From the NCBI RefSeq assembly GCF_013033355.1, contig NZ_WQDY01000003.1, forward strand, positions 124,001 to 188,000: a DNA stretch of 64,000 nucleotides, given 5' to 3'. Numbering within the stretch: the first letter of the stretch is position 1; each line of letters begins with the position of its first letter. Below are positions 10,051 through 17,951 of the stretch, in pieces. Position numbers and translations under genes: made by a program. This stretch comes from Ruegeria lacuscaerulensis (GTDB lineage: Bacteria; Pseudomonadota; Alphaproteobacteria; Rhodobacterales; Rhodobacteraceae). The notes under the pieces are model-generated. The model did no database searches. It had not been told where the DNA came from and saw nothing but the letters and a program-made list of their open reading frames with translations.

Positions 10051-10078
10051 TACAATAGTCTCCGGTTCGCGACAAAGA

Positions 10079-10098
10079 GGCGGGCGACAAGGCCCGCC
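10079..10098 (-). promoter_or_regulatory. Hairpin between bufA and bufB
   Basis: GGCGGGC and GCCCGCC form a perfect seven-base GC-rich stem with a six-base loop in the only sizeable gap of the operon. On the transcribed strand it is followed by a weakly T-rich stretch. It may partly terminate or protect the bufA part of the mRNA, so that the peptide is made in excess over its enzymes. Confidence 0.45.
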
Positions 10099-10122
10099 CC
10101 TTCGGTTTTCCTAAGCGCGGGC

Positions 10123-10425
10123 TTATGCCGGCAGGTCGCGGTCCAGCGGCTCGAGCGAGCCTTTGCGGTCCGAACCGTCTGCGGTCTGGGGCAGCTCGAT
10201 ATCGGCGCAGGTGCCTGCGTCGACCAGCGTCCATGCGTTACCCTGATAATCAACGGTCGAAGTACCGGCGCAGGTGGTGCCGGGGCCTGCTGCGCAATCG
10301 TTTTCACCTGCCAGCGAAACGCCATAGCACTTTTCTTTGGCTTGGGCGGTTGCGGTGGTGGCGGCACCGGATACGGCGGCTGCGACTGCGGTTGCGATAA
10401 CCAGGGATTTAGCGGTGTTCGACAT
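10123..10425 (-). CDS. bufA1: DUF2282 bufferin-type precursor peptide (BufA1-like)
   Basis: A 100-residue exported peptide: an Ala-rich signal peptide (about 1-28, ending ATAQA) followed by a core with four cysteines at 33, 44, 52 and 73. The segments [17 protein letters not shown] and TCAG match DUF2282, the bufferin precursor family. In characterised bufferins, as I recall, the two central cysteines become thiooxazoles and the outer two form a disulfide, and the product binds copper in the periplasm. The acidic tail after Cys73 has no cysteine. Genes for the enzyme, its partner and DoxX follow on the same strand. Confidence 0.88.
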   Translation of the reverse strand: MSNTAKSLVIATAVAAAVSGAATTATAQAKEKCYGVSLAGENDCAAGPGTTCAGTSTVDYQGNAWTLVDAGTCADIELPQTADGSDRKGSLEPLDRDLPA

Positions 10426-10599
10426 CTCGGTAATCCTTTTGATGACTGCGTATGTCCGTGTTTGACACCAACAAAGGTAGTAGCTTGCGGGGCAGAGTTG
10501 AATTCACGAGCCCGTGTCTCACAACCCCGTCAGGCACTGTCATGCCCTATTGCAAGTTAACACATTGTTTTTGAAATCTAAAAAGGAAAATATTTCAAC

Positions 10600-10621
10600 C
10601 CGGCCCCTATCTTGGGGCCGG
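10600..10621 (-). terminator. Intrinsic terminator after thrS
   Basis: CCGGCCCC and GGGGCCGG form a perfect eight-base stem with a six-base loop, just beyond the thrS stop. On the minus strand it is followed by a T-rich stretch (GTTGAAATATTTTCCTTTTT). It separates thrS from the bufferin operon, which must therefore have its own promoter in 10426-10600; I could not identify that promoter with confidence. Confidence 0.65.
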
Positions 10622-10646
10622 ATCAGCGGCGAATTTTCACCGAATG

Positions 10647-12605
10647 TTACAGCAGATCGGGCGGAGTTGCCGACTTGGAAAGTTCAATTGTTACAGCCTC
10701 AAGTGATTGAACCTGTGTTTGTTTCTCACCCAGACGGCGAACGCTGACGGTGCGTTCCTCAACTTCACGGTGTCCGATGGCCAGAATGACAGGCACTTTG
10801 CCGACTGAATGCTCGCGAACCTTGTAGTTGATTTTCTCGTTGCGAATGTCGGCCTCGGCCCGGACACCAGCGGCGCGCAGGGTTTCGACCACTTCATTGA
10901 CGTAGTCATCCGCCTCGGAGGTGATCGAGGCGACAACCACCTGACGCGGGGCGAGCCAGAAGGGCAGTTTGCCTGCGTGCTCTTCGATCAGAATGCCGAT
11001 GAAACGCTCGAACGATCCCAGTGTTGCCCGGTGCAGCATGAAGGGGAGATGTTTTGCGCCATCTGCGCCGATAAAGCTGGCATCCAGACGCTCGGGCAGG
11101 TTGGGGTCAACCTGCAGCGTGCCGCATTGCCACGTCCGCCCGATCGCGTCGGTCAGGGTGAATTCCAGTTTGGGTCCGTAAAACGCGCCTTCGCCTTCGA
11201 GGATCTCATAGTCGTACCCGGCCGCCTTGCAGGCATCACCAAGGGCCTTTTCCACCAGATCCCAGCTTTCATCCGACCCGATGCGCTTTTCCGGGCGGGT
11301 GGATAGTTTAATCGTCCAGTCGTGGAAGCCCAGATCGGCATAGACCTTGGATAGGAAGGCAATGAACTTTGCGGTCTCGGATTCGATCTGATCCTCGGCA
11401 CAGAAGATATGGCCGTCATCCTGCGTAAAGCCGCGCACCCGCATGATCCCGTGCAGCGCGCCCGAGGGTTCATAACGTGCGCAAGACCCGAACTCGGCCA
11501 TGCGTAGCGGCAGGTCGCGATAGGATTTCAGACCCTGATTGAACACCTGCACGTGGCAGGGGCAGTTCATCGGCTTCAGCGCGTTGATCGCCTTTTCGCG
11601 GGCGTGATCTTCGTCAACCTCGACGATGAACATGTTTTCCTGGTATTTGTCCCAGTGGCCCGAGGCCTCCCACAGTTTGCGGTCAACAACCTGAGGCGTG
11701 TTCACCTCGACATAGCCGTCCCGTTCCTGCATCCGGCGCATATAGTCCTGAAGGGTGGTGTAGATTTTCCAGCCATTCGGATGCCAGAAGATCTGGCCGG
11801 GGGCCTCTTCCTGCATGTGGAACAGGTTCATCTCGCGACCCAGCTTGCGGTGGTCGCGCTTGGCGGCCTCTTCCAGCATATGCAGGTGCGCTTTCAGCTT
11901 TTCCTTGCCGGTGAAAGCCACGCCATAGATGCGTTGCAACATCGCGCGGTCGCTGTCGCCGCGCCAGTAAGCACCAGCGATGGACATCAGTTTGAACGCA
12001 TCGCCGGGCAGCTGGCCGGTGTGCTGCAGGTGTGGGCCACGGCACAGGTCCTGCCAGTGGCCGTGCCAATACATGCGCAGCGGCTCATCGCCCGGAATGG
12101 ATTCGATCAGCTCGACCTTATAGGGCTCGTTATTGGCTTTGTAGAATTCGATCGCGCGGTCGCGGTCCCAGACCTCGGTGGTGACGGGGTCGCGCTTGTT
12201 GATGATCTCTTTCATCTTTTTCTCGATGAGGCCGAGATCTTCGGGCGTGAACGGCTCTTCACGGTCAAAGTCATAATACCAGCCATTGTCGATGACGGGG
12301 CCGATGGTGACTTTGGTGGCGGGCCAGATTTCTTGCACGGCACGCGCCATCACATGCGCCAGATCGTGGCGGATCAGCTCATTGGCCTGTTCCTCATCCT
12401 TCATAGTATGGATGGCGATTTGTGCGTCGGCCTCAATAGGCCATTGCAAATCCCAATGCTTGCCGTCGACCGTGGCCGAGATTGCCTTTTTGGCCAGCGA
12501 GGTCGAGATATCGGCTGCCACCTGCGCAGGTGTGATGCCTGCGTCATAGGATCGTGCATTGCCATCGGGGAAGGTGAGTGAGACGGATTTTGAATCCAAG
12601 GCCAT
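10647..12605 (-). CDS. thrS: Threonyl-tRNA synthetase
   Basis: A 652-residue class II synthetase that charges tRNA-Thr. The order of domains is normal: N-terminal TGS domain (about 1-62, [16 protein letters not shown]), editing domain with the [12 protein letters not shown] zinc motif, catalytic core with [10 protein letters not shown] (zinc cysteine) and [10 protein letters not shown], and a C-terminal anticodon-binding domain (QVVVASIT onward). The ATG at 12605 is preferred over the longer frame because CGAGGAGAGCC lies at ribosome-site distance. Single gene with its own terminator. Confidence 0.96.
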   Translation of the reverse strand: MALDSKSVSLTFPDGNARSYDAGITPAQVAADISTSLAKKAISATVDGKHWDLQWPIEADAQIAIHTMKDEEQANELIRHDLAHVMARAVQEIWPATKVTIGPVIDNGWYYDFDREEPFTPEDLGLIEKKMKEIINKRDPVTTEVWDRDRAIEFYKANNEPYKVELIESIPGDEPLRMYWHGHWQDLCRGPHLQHTGQLPGDAFKLMSIAGAYWRGDSDRAMLQRIYGVAFTGKEKLKAHLHMLEEAAKRDHRKLGREMNLFHMQEEAPGQIFWHPNGWKIYTTLQDYMRRMQERDGYVEVNTPQVVDRKLWEASGHWDKYQENMFIVEVDEDHAREKAINALKPMNCPCHVQVFNQGLKSYRDLPLRMAEFGSCARYEPSGALHGIMRVRGFTQDDGHIFCAEDQIESETAKFIAFLSKVYADLGFHDWTIKLSTRPEKRIGSDESWDLVEKALGDACKAAGYDYEILEGEGAFYGPKLEFTLTDAIGRTWQCGTLQVDPNLPERLDASFIGADGAKHLPFMLHRATLGSFERFIGILIEEHAGKLPFWLAPRQVVVASITSEADDYVNEVVETLRAAGVRAEADIRNEKINYKVREHSVGKVPVILAIGHREVEERTVSVRRLGEKQTQVQSLEAVTIELSKSATPPDLL

Positions 12606-12704
12606 GTTGGCTCTCCTCGTCGGTTTGGCGCCCACTGAACGCCCGGTTGCGGGTTATTTGCGTTTGGCTGCTTTGGCAGGTGGGTGCGCGTGTGTCAAGT
12701 GTTG

Positions 12705-12757
12705 GAGCGAGGGGCGCTGCCCCTCGCGCTCCCCGGGATATTTTTAGCCAGATGAAG
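12705..12757. repeat. GC-rich hairpin plus AT-rich tail, a repeat type seen across Rhodobacteraceae
   Basis: GCGAGGGGC and GCCCCTCGC (12707-12715 and 12719-12727) form a nine-base palindrome. It is followed by CTCCCCGGGATATTTTTAGC and CAGATGAAG. From memory, this composite recurs in many intergenic regions of roseobacters. It lies in the 217-base gap between the divergent thrS and alpha/beta hydrolase genes, which otherwise holds only their leaders. Confidence 0.55.
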
Positions 12758-12822
12758 GGCGGATCGGGGAATTGCACTTGGGGGTGCGGCGTGCATGATG
12801 CAGGGAAGGCAAAGAGGGTTTT

Positions 12823-13572
12823 ATGGCAGTGGCTGAATTTCTGGACACCGCGCAGGGGCGGCGGTTGGCGTATCACAAAAGCGAGGGGGCGGGGCCTACG
12901 GTCGTTTTTCTGGGTGGGCTCAAGTCGGATATGGAGGGCACCAAGGCGGTGTATCTTGAGGCTTGGGCGCAGGCGCGCGGGCAGGCGTTTTTACGGTTCG
13001 ATTACTCTGGGCACGGGGAAAGTTCCGGCACGTTTGAAGAGGGCTGCATTGGGGACTGGCATGAGGATACAGTTGCAGCGATTGAGGCGCTGACCGAAGG
13101 GTCCTTGGTCGTTGTGGGATCGTCGATGGGCGGATGGCAGGCGTTACTGTTGGCAAAAGCGATGCCGGAACGGATCGCCGGGATGGTCACAATCGCTGCT
13201 GCGCCGGATTTTACCGAGGAAGGGTATTGGGCCTCGTTCAGTGATGAGCAGAAGGCAGCGCTGGAGACGGTGGGGCACGTGGAACTGCCTTCGGACTACA
13301 TGGAGCCTTACGTCATTACCAAGCGGATGATTGAGGACGGACGGCAAAGGCTGGTCTTGCGCGCAGCGCTGAATTTGCCCTTCCCAGTTCGGTTTTTGCA
13401 AGGCACTGCCGATACTGCCGTGTCCACTGAAACTGCAGTTCGTCTGCTGGAGCACGCCGACGGGCCGGATATGAGGCTATTGCTGGTCAAAGACGCCGAC
13501 CATCGATTTTCGGATGGCCCTTGTCTTGAGCTGATCGAACAGGCGGTACTTGACGTGATGCCATCACAATGA
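12823..13572 (+). CDS. Alpha/beta hydrolase (serine esterase type)
   Basis: A 249-residue alpha/beta-hydrolase fold enzyme. The nucleophile elbow is VGSSMGGWQ (about residues 95-103); the oxyanion region is VVFLGGLKSDMEGTKA. Near the C-terminus, GTADTAV and KDADHRFS supply the likely Asp and His. This pattern fits the small carboxylesterase/BAAT-like group with unknown natural substrate. It overlaps the next hydrolase gene by four bases, so they form an operon. Confidence 0.82.
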   Translation: MAVAEFLDTAQGRRLAYHKSEGAGPTVVFLGGLKSDMEGTKAVYLEAWAQARGQAFLRFDYSGHGESSGTFEEGCIGDWHEDTVAAIEALTEGSLVVVGSSMGGWQALLLAKAMPERIAGMVTIAAAPDFTEEGYWASFSDEQKAALETVGHVELPSDYMEPYVITKRMIEDGRQRLVLRAALNLPFPVRFLQGTADTAVSTETAVRLLEHADGPDMRLLLVKDADHRFSDGPCLELIEQAVLDVMPSQ

Positions 13573-14552
13573 AGCGCGCATTGGTTTGGACTGGTCTGCT
13601 ATTAGTCGCAGTAGGTGTTGGGACCTATTGGTTTGGTCCACGCGAACCGGTGGAACTCAACCCCACATTCGAGTCACGCAAGTTCGGGGAAGGTGTTCAG
13701 GTCTATTTCGAAAGCACAGAATCGGCATATGACGATATCGTACCCGGCGTCGAAAAGCGCGTGATCTGGCAGGACGGTTTCAAAGAGCAGCGCACACCTG
13801 TTTCCATTTTGTATCTCCATGGGTTTTCAGCTTCATCCGAGGAAATCCGCCCGGTCCCTGATATGGTGGCCGATGCGCTTGGGGCCAATCTGGTTTTCAC
13901 GCGGCTTCAAGGTCATGGCCGCAGTGGCGAGGCTATGGCTGAGGGCACGGCCTCGGGTTGGATGCAGGATGTCGCCGAAGCATTGGCCGCAGCCCGCGCC
14001 GTTGGGGATAAGGTTGTAGTGATCTCAACCTCAACCGGCGGGACACTTGCAGCAGCAGCAGCGGTAAACCCTGAGTTAAGCCAGGATGTAGCGGGGATGG
14101 TATTCGTGTCACCGAATTTCGGTGTGAATGCGCCCGGGGCTTGGATTCCTGGTTTGCCATGGGCGCGAAGCTGGTTGCCTCTGTTGATGGGTGAAACCCG
14201 TGATGTCTCGGGGCCGGACGAAGAAAAGAACACTTATTGGTCAGCGTCCTATCCTTGGGAAGCAGTGGTTCCCATGACTGTATTGGTGGATGTGGTCTAT
14301 GCGCTTGATTTTTCGGATGCGCAGGTGCCGGCATTATTCTGGTTCTCGGATGACGATCAGGTGGTGCGCCCTGATCTAACCCACAAAGTTGCGCAAGCCT
14401 GGGGCGGACCCGCTGTGGTCGAACTGGTGACTATGGGCCCCGAGGATGATCCCGCATCGCATGTCATAGCCGGACGCCTGATGTCGCCGGGGCAAACCGA
14501 TGCGACCGTATCGGGTATTCTGGTATGGCTTAAAACTTTGGGGGTCGAATAA
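13569..14552 (+). CDS. Membrane-anchored or exported alpha/beta hydrolase
   Basis: A 327-residue protein with an N-terminal hydrophobic segment (residues 4-22) that is either a signal peptide or an anchor. The hydrolase domain follows: LYLHGFSASSEE (oxyanion), VISTSTGGTLAAA as nucleophile elbow (GxSxG altered to STSTG), WFSDDDQVV for the acid and DPASHVIAG for the histidine. It resembles monoacylglycerol-lipase-like enzymes. Coupled to the upstream hydrolase by a four-base overlap. Substrate unknown. Confidence 0.78.
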   Translation: MKRALVWTGLLLVAVGVGTYWFGPREPVELNPTFESRKFGEGVQVYFESTESAYDDIVPGVEKRVIWQDGFKEQRTPVSILYLHGFSASSEEIRPVPDMVADALGANLVFTRLQGHGRSGEAMAEGTASGWMQDVAEALAAARAVGDKVVVISTSTGGTLAAAAAVNPELSQDVAGMVFVSPNFGVNAPGAWIPGLPWARSWLPLLMGETRDVSGPDEEKNTYWSASYPWEAVVPMTVLVDVVYALDFSDAQVPALFWFSDDDQVVRPDLTHKVAQAWGGPAVVELVTMGPEDDPASHVIAGRLMSPGQTDATVSGILVWLKTLGVE

Positions 14553-14554
14553 CC

Positions 14555-15187
14555 ATGCGAACACCGGGCAGCATGTGGAGCCTTGAGGCGTTGGGCCGCG
14601 TGCGACTGTCCAAACATTTCTACATGCGCGATTTCCTGTATTCCGAGATCGGGAATTTCCATGAAAAACAAAACCTTCCCGATAACCCCAACCTTGCCAT
14701 AGAAACAGGTCAAGCCCTGTGCCAAACCTTGCTGGATCCTTTAGAGGAAACCTTTGGGCGTGTCGCCGTACGCTCGGGCTATCGGTCGCCGTCGCTGAAC
14801 CGGTTCGGCAATGAAAACCGGCTGAATTGCGCGCGCAACGACAATCCATTGGAGTGCCACATCTGGGATCGGGGCGAAGGGGACACGCGCATAGCGGGGG
14901 CTTCGATCGTGATTCCTTGGTTTGCTGATCAGTATGACGCAGGCCGGGACTGGCGGGATCTGGCGTGGTGGATGCACGATCATCTGGACTATTCCGAGAT
15001 ATGGTTTTTTCCCAAACTCTGCGCGTTTAATTTGGTCTGGAGGCCGATGCCCCACAAGCGGATCGACAGTTATATTGCGCCGCGCGGATGCCTGTTGCGA
15101 CCCGGCGCCGAGCCTGCAGAAAATCAGCATCGACGGCGCGCACGCTATGCAGATTTTCCGCCGTTCAAAGGGATCGCTTATCCCTGA
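14555..15187 (+). CDS. Hypothetical protein with resemblance to peptidase M15 fold
   Basis: A 210-residue soluble protein that starts three bases after the membrane hydrolase stop. The region LETFGRVAVRSGYRSPSLNRFG (about residues 62-85) strongly recalls the M15 D-Ala-D-Ala peptidase fold, and CHIWDRGEGDTRI could replace the usual SxHxxGxAxD zinc motif. The standard second zinc histidine is not obvious, so activity is doubtful. Conserved Trp-rich stretch DWRDLAWWMHDHLDYSEIWF follows. I would call it hypothetical with an M15-like region. Confidence 0.6.
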   Translation: MRTPGSMWSLEALGRVRLSKHFYMRDFLYSEIGNFHEKQNLPDNPNLAIETGQALCQTLLDPLEETFGRVAVRSGYRSPSLNRFGNENRLNCARNDNPLECHIWDRGEGDTRIAGASIVIPWFADQYDAGRDWRDLAWWMHDHLDYSEIWFFPKLCAFNLVWRPMPHKRIDSYIAPRGCLLRPGAEPAENQHRRRARYADFPPFKGIAYP

Positions 15188-15268
15188 ACTTTTGCTTGCC
15201 CAGTTCAACAAAACTACGCATCTTACGGAAAACGTAACACAAAGTGGTCGATTTCAAGGAGGCCCTGT

Positions 15269-15985
15269 GTGATTGAACCGTTGGTATTTCTGCCCGGGTT
15301 TATGTGTGATGCAAGGTTGTTCGGCGCCCAGATTTTGCAGATTTCTGGTGCTCGTGCTGTGACGGTTGCCCCGGTATCGGGCGGCGAGCGGATCGAGGAA
15401 ATAGCCTCGGGGTTGTTGGACCAGTTGCCACATCGCTTTGCGCTCTGCGGGTTTAACATGGGCGGGGTCGTTGCTTTGGAACTTGTCCGTAGGGCTCCTG
15501 ACCGGGTGACGCGTTTGTGTCTGATGTCTACCGACGCACAGGCCGATACACCCCAGATTGCTGCTGACCGAGAGGAGTTGATCGTAGGGGCCAAATCAGG
15601 CCGGTTCGAAGAGGTCATGCAGCGCTTGATTGGAACGGAGACGCTTGCTCCGGGGCCGGGGCGCGTACCGATTTTGAACGAGGTTATGGCCATGGCAAAG
15701 GATCAGGGGCCAGAGCTGTTTGAACGGCAGATGCGGGCGCTGCAGAGGCGCACGGATCAGCAACCTGCGCTTAGGCATATAAACGTGCCGACACTGATCA
15801 TTTGCGGGGCACATGATCAGCTTACGCCAGTCAAGCGGCACCGGTTTATGGCCGAGATGATCCCTAGCGCCGAACTGAAGATTATGGAAGACGCAGGGCA
15901 CTTGCCCCCTCTAGAGACGCCCGCAGAAGTCACGCAAGCGCTGGAAGAATGGCTGAATATTAGAGTCGGGTTGCCTTACTTATAA
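15269..15985 (+). CDS. Alpha/beta hydrolase
   Basis: A 238-residue alpha/beta hydrolase starting at GTG 15269, which has AAGGAGG about six bases upstream; no ATG fits better. LVFLPGFMCDARLF gives the oxyanion loop. The nucleophile elbow reads CGFNMGGVVAL, where the usual serine is replaced by Asn (GxSxG becomes GFNMG), an unusual change. The acid and histidine are in CGAHDQLTP and EDAGHLPPLE. The sequence is otherwise like the pimeloyl-ester/peroxidase type hydrolases. It overlaps the convergent DUF6151 gene by ten bases. Confidence 0.75.
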   Translation: MIEPLVFLPGFMCDARLFGAQILQISGARAVTVAPVSGGERIEEIASGLLDQLPHRFALCGFNMGGVVALELVRRAPDRVTRLCLMSTDAQADTPQIAADREELIVGAKSGRFEEVMQRLIGTETLAPGPGRVPILNEVMAMAKDQGPELFERQMRALQRRTDQQPALRHINVPTLIICGAHDQLTPVKRHRFMAEMIPSAELKIMEDAGHLPPLETPAEVTQALEEWLNIRVGLPYL

Positions 15986-16560
15986 AGTGCTGAACGTTCA
16001 GCCTTGGTTAGGATAACAGGGGTTCTGATCGGATCACCCGTGCCGATGTCAAAAAACGGAGTGTGCTTCCAGCTTCCTGTCAAAAGAGACTTGAGTACCC
16101 GTGAGACAAGCCCGAAAGCCGCGTATCCCAGCTTTTCATGCTCTTGTTTGCCGCCGGGATTGGGAACAAAGCCACGTGTGGTGATAGGGCCGAGGGCGGA
16201 TGTATCCAACATGCGCGCGACAATGAATCCTGCGAATGGGAATTTCGCTGTGCGTGACGTGGTGGCCAATGGGGCATCACAACAACTGGCGTACCAGCGC
16301 AGCATTCCTTTTGGGCTGAGTTGCATCAATGCCAATTGTTCGGCACCGGTTTCGATACGAACTTCTTCGGGCAACATCTGCAGAACTTCGACCGGCCCGG
16401 GCGCTGGATCGGGTTGGTTGAAATAGAGCTGGGCCGCGCGGCAGTCGTTGCAATAGCAAACGACATGTGTCGAAGACCTTATACCTGCCGCGGTAATATG
16501 ACCGCGCAGACAACCACACGAACAGGCAAAGGCTGTATCCACTGCCTTTGCCTTACGCAT
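15976..16560 (-). CDS. DUF6151 / GFA-like zinc-binding protein
   Basis: A 194-residue protein with cysteine motifs CSCGCLRG (about 13-20), CYCNDC (about 35-40) and SCCDAPLA, in the order seen in glutathione-dependent formaldehyde-activating (GFA/CENP-V) type zinc folds. I assign it to DUF6151 from this pattern. It ends with a basic, non-cysteine tail. Whether it acts on a glutathione adduct is unknown. It lies five bases downstream of phaZ on the same strand reading away from it, so position in an operon with phaZ is not expected for the first gene. Confidence 0.6.
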   Translation of the reverse strand: MRKAKAVDTAFACSCGCLRGHITAAGIRSSTHVVCYCNDCRAAQLYFNQPDPAPGPVEVLQMLPEEVRIETGAEQLALMQLSPKGMLRWYASCCDAPLATTSRTAKFPFAGFIVARMLDTSALGPITTRGFVPNPGGKQEHEKLGYAAFGLVSRVLKSLLTGSWKHTPFFDIGTGDPIRTPVILTKAERSALYK

Positions 16561-16565
16561 CTTGG

Positions 16566-17837
16566 TCAGGCGACTTTGTTTTTATTTGCCGGGCGACGTT
16601 GAGGCTTGCGCGTGTTGGCGTTCATGAAATCGATAACCAACGGACGAATATTGTCGCGCCAGCTTCGCCCTGCGAAGATGCCGTAGTGGCCAGCGCCGGG
16701 CTCGACGTGGCTGGCTTTTTTCGAAGCGGGCAGGCCGGTGCAAAGTTCAAGCGCTGCGATACACTGGCCAGGCGCAGAGATATCGTCATTCGCGCCTTCA
16801 ACCGTTTTAACTGCTACGTCAGTGATCTTGCCGATATCTACTTTGTGTCCCGCTACAATGAATTCGTTCTTTGCAATTTCACGGTTCTTAAAGATGCGCT
16901 CCACGGTGGACAGGTAGAACTCGGCCGTCATGTCCATCACTGCAAGGTACTCATCGTAAAAGCGGTTATGTGCGTCATGGTCCGACGCCTCACCGCGCAT
17001 GACGCGCTGAATTTGGTCCGAGAACGCCTTGGAGTGGCGATCCCCATTCATCGACATGAATGAGGCAAGCTGCAGCAGGCCGGGATAGACCATACGCCCG
17101 ACGCCTTTGTACTTGAAGCCCACGCGTTGAATCATCGTTTCTTCCAACTGCCCCATGGTCACGCGGCGGCCAAAATCGGTGACGTCAGTTGGCGTTGCAT
17201 CCGGGTCCACTGGTCCTCCGATCAGCGTCAGGGTGCAGGGTTGTGCCTTTGGCTCGACTTCGGCCAAATAGGCTGTCGCGGCCAAGGTCAAAGGAGCAGG
17301 TTGGCAGACGGCAACTACATGCGTTTCAGGGCCGAGCTCCTTCATGAAATCAACAAGATATAGCGTATAGTCCTCGACATCGAACTTGCCCTCAGACACA
17401 GGGATGTCGCGCGCATTATGCCAATCGGTGACATACACTTCGCAATTTACCAGCAAGCTTTTGACTGTGGACCGCAACAGGGTGGCGTAGTGCCCGGACA
17501 TGGGCGCAACCAACAGAACCTTGCGAGGTTGTTCTTTTCGTCCGTTGACGCGGATGTGGATCAGGTCACCGAAAGGACGCTCCAACACAGGCACGATGTC
17601 TACCAAATGGTCCTTACCATCTTCGCAGGTGAAGGTGCGAATGCCCCAGTCGGGTTTGACAATCATTCGCTGAAATGTCCGTTCGGTCACTTCGCCCCAG
17701 GCAGCCATCATGCTGAACGCGGGATTGGGTACCATTGCAAACAGCGGGTACGAAGCCATCGCACTTGCTGTCGCGCCCATCCATTGGTTGGTATTGCGCA
17801 TGGTTTCCATCAGATCGTAGGTCATCATGTAGCGCAT
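16566..17837 (-). CDS. phaZ: Intracellular polyhydroxyalkanoate depolymerase
   Basis: A 423-residue intracellular PHB depolymerase. The nucleophile is probably Cys178 in VAVCQPAPLTLAA, the lipase-box-like motif of this family; the acid and base lie in GANDDISAPGQC and PGAGHYGIFAGRSW. It hydrolyses stored PHA granules to 3-hydroxyacids in the cytoplasm. The ATG at 17837 has GGGAG upstream. It is divergent from phaC, with a TTCTGCATAGCAGAA palindrome in the shared 114-base control region. Confidence 0.92.
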   Translation of the reverse strand: MRYMMTYDLMETMRNTNQWMGATASAMASYPLFAMVPNPAFSMMAAWGEVTERTFQRMIVKPDWGIRTFTCEDGKDHLVDIVPVLERPFGDLIHIRVNGRKEQPRKVLLVAPMSGHYATLLRSTVKSLLVNCEVYVTDWHNARDIPVSEGKFDVEDYTLYLVDFMKELGPETHVVAVCQPAPLTLAATAYLAEVEPKAQPCTLTLIGGPVDPDATPTDVTDFGRRVTMGQLEETMIQRVGFKYKGVGRMVYPGLLQLASFMSMNGDRHSKAFSDQIQRVMRGEASDHDAHNRFYDEYLAVMDMTAEFYLSTVERIFKNREIAKNEFIVAGHKVDIGKITDVAVKTVEGANDDISAPGQCIAALELCTGLPASKKASHVEPGAGHYGIFAGRSWRDNIRPLVIDFMNANTRKPQRRPANKNKVA

Positions 17838-17913
17838 GGATTGGGCTCCCTATGAGTGTCAGCCTGTACGTAAGGACTTTTCGTCGCTTTGCCTTATAGT
17901 TTCCGCGACGTTA

Positions 17914-17928
17914 TTCTGCATAGCAGAA
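17914..17928. promoter_or_regulatory. Operator-like palindrome (PhaR site) between phaZ and phaC
   Basis: TTCTGCATAGCAGAA is a near-perfect palindrome containing CTGC-N3-GCAG, the pattern reported for PhaR binding in Paracoccus. It lies 24 bases ahead of the phaC ATG and in the shared region with divergent phaZ. Confidence 0.6.
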
Positions 17929-17951
17929 AATAGTAGGGGGGAATTGTTAAA

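Noticed and set aside
10426-10560. Possible sigma-factor promoter for the bufferin operon
   Set aside because: A promoter must be here, but no -35/-10 or ECF-type pair stood out clearly enough to report.
11553-12581. Plus-strand frame of 342 codons
   Set aside because: Antisense to thrS; composition of a shadow frame.
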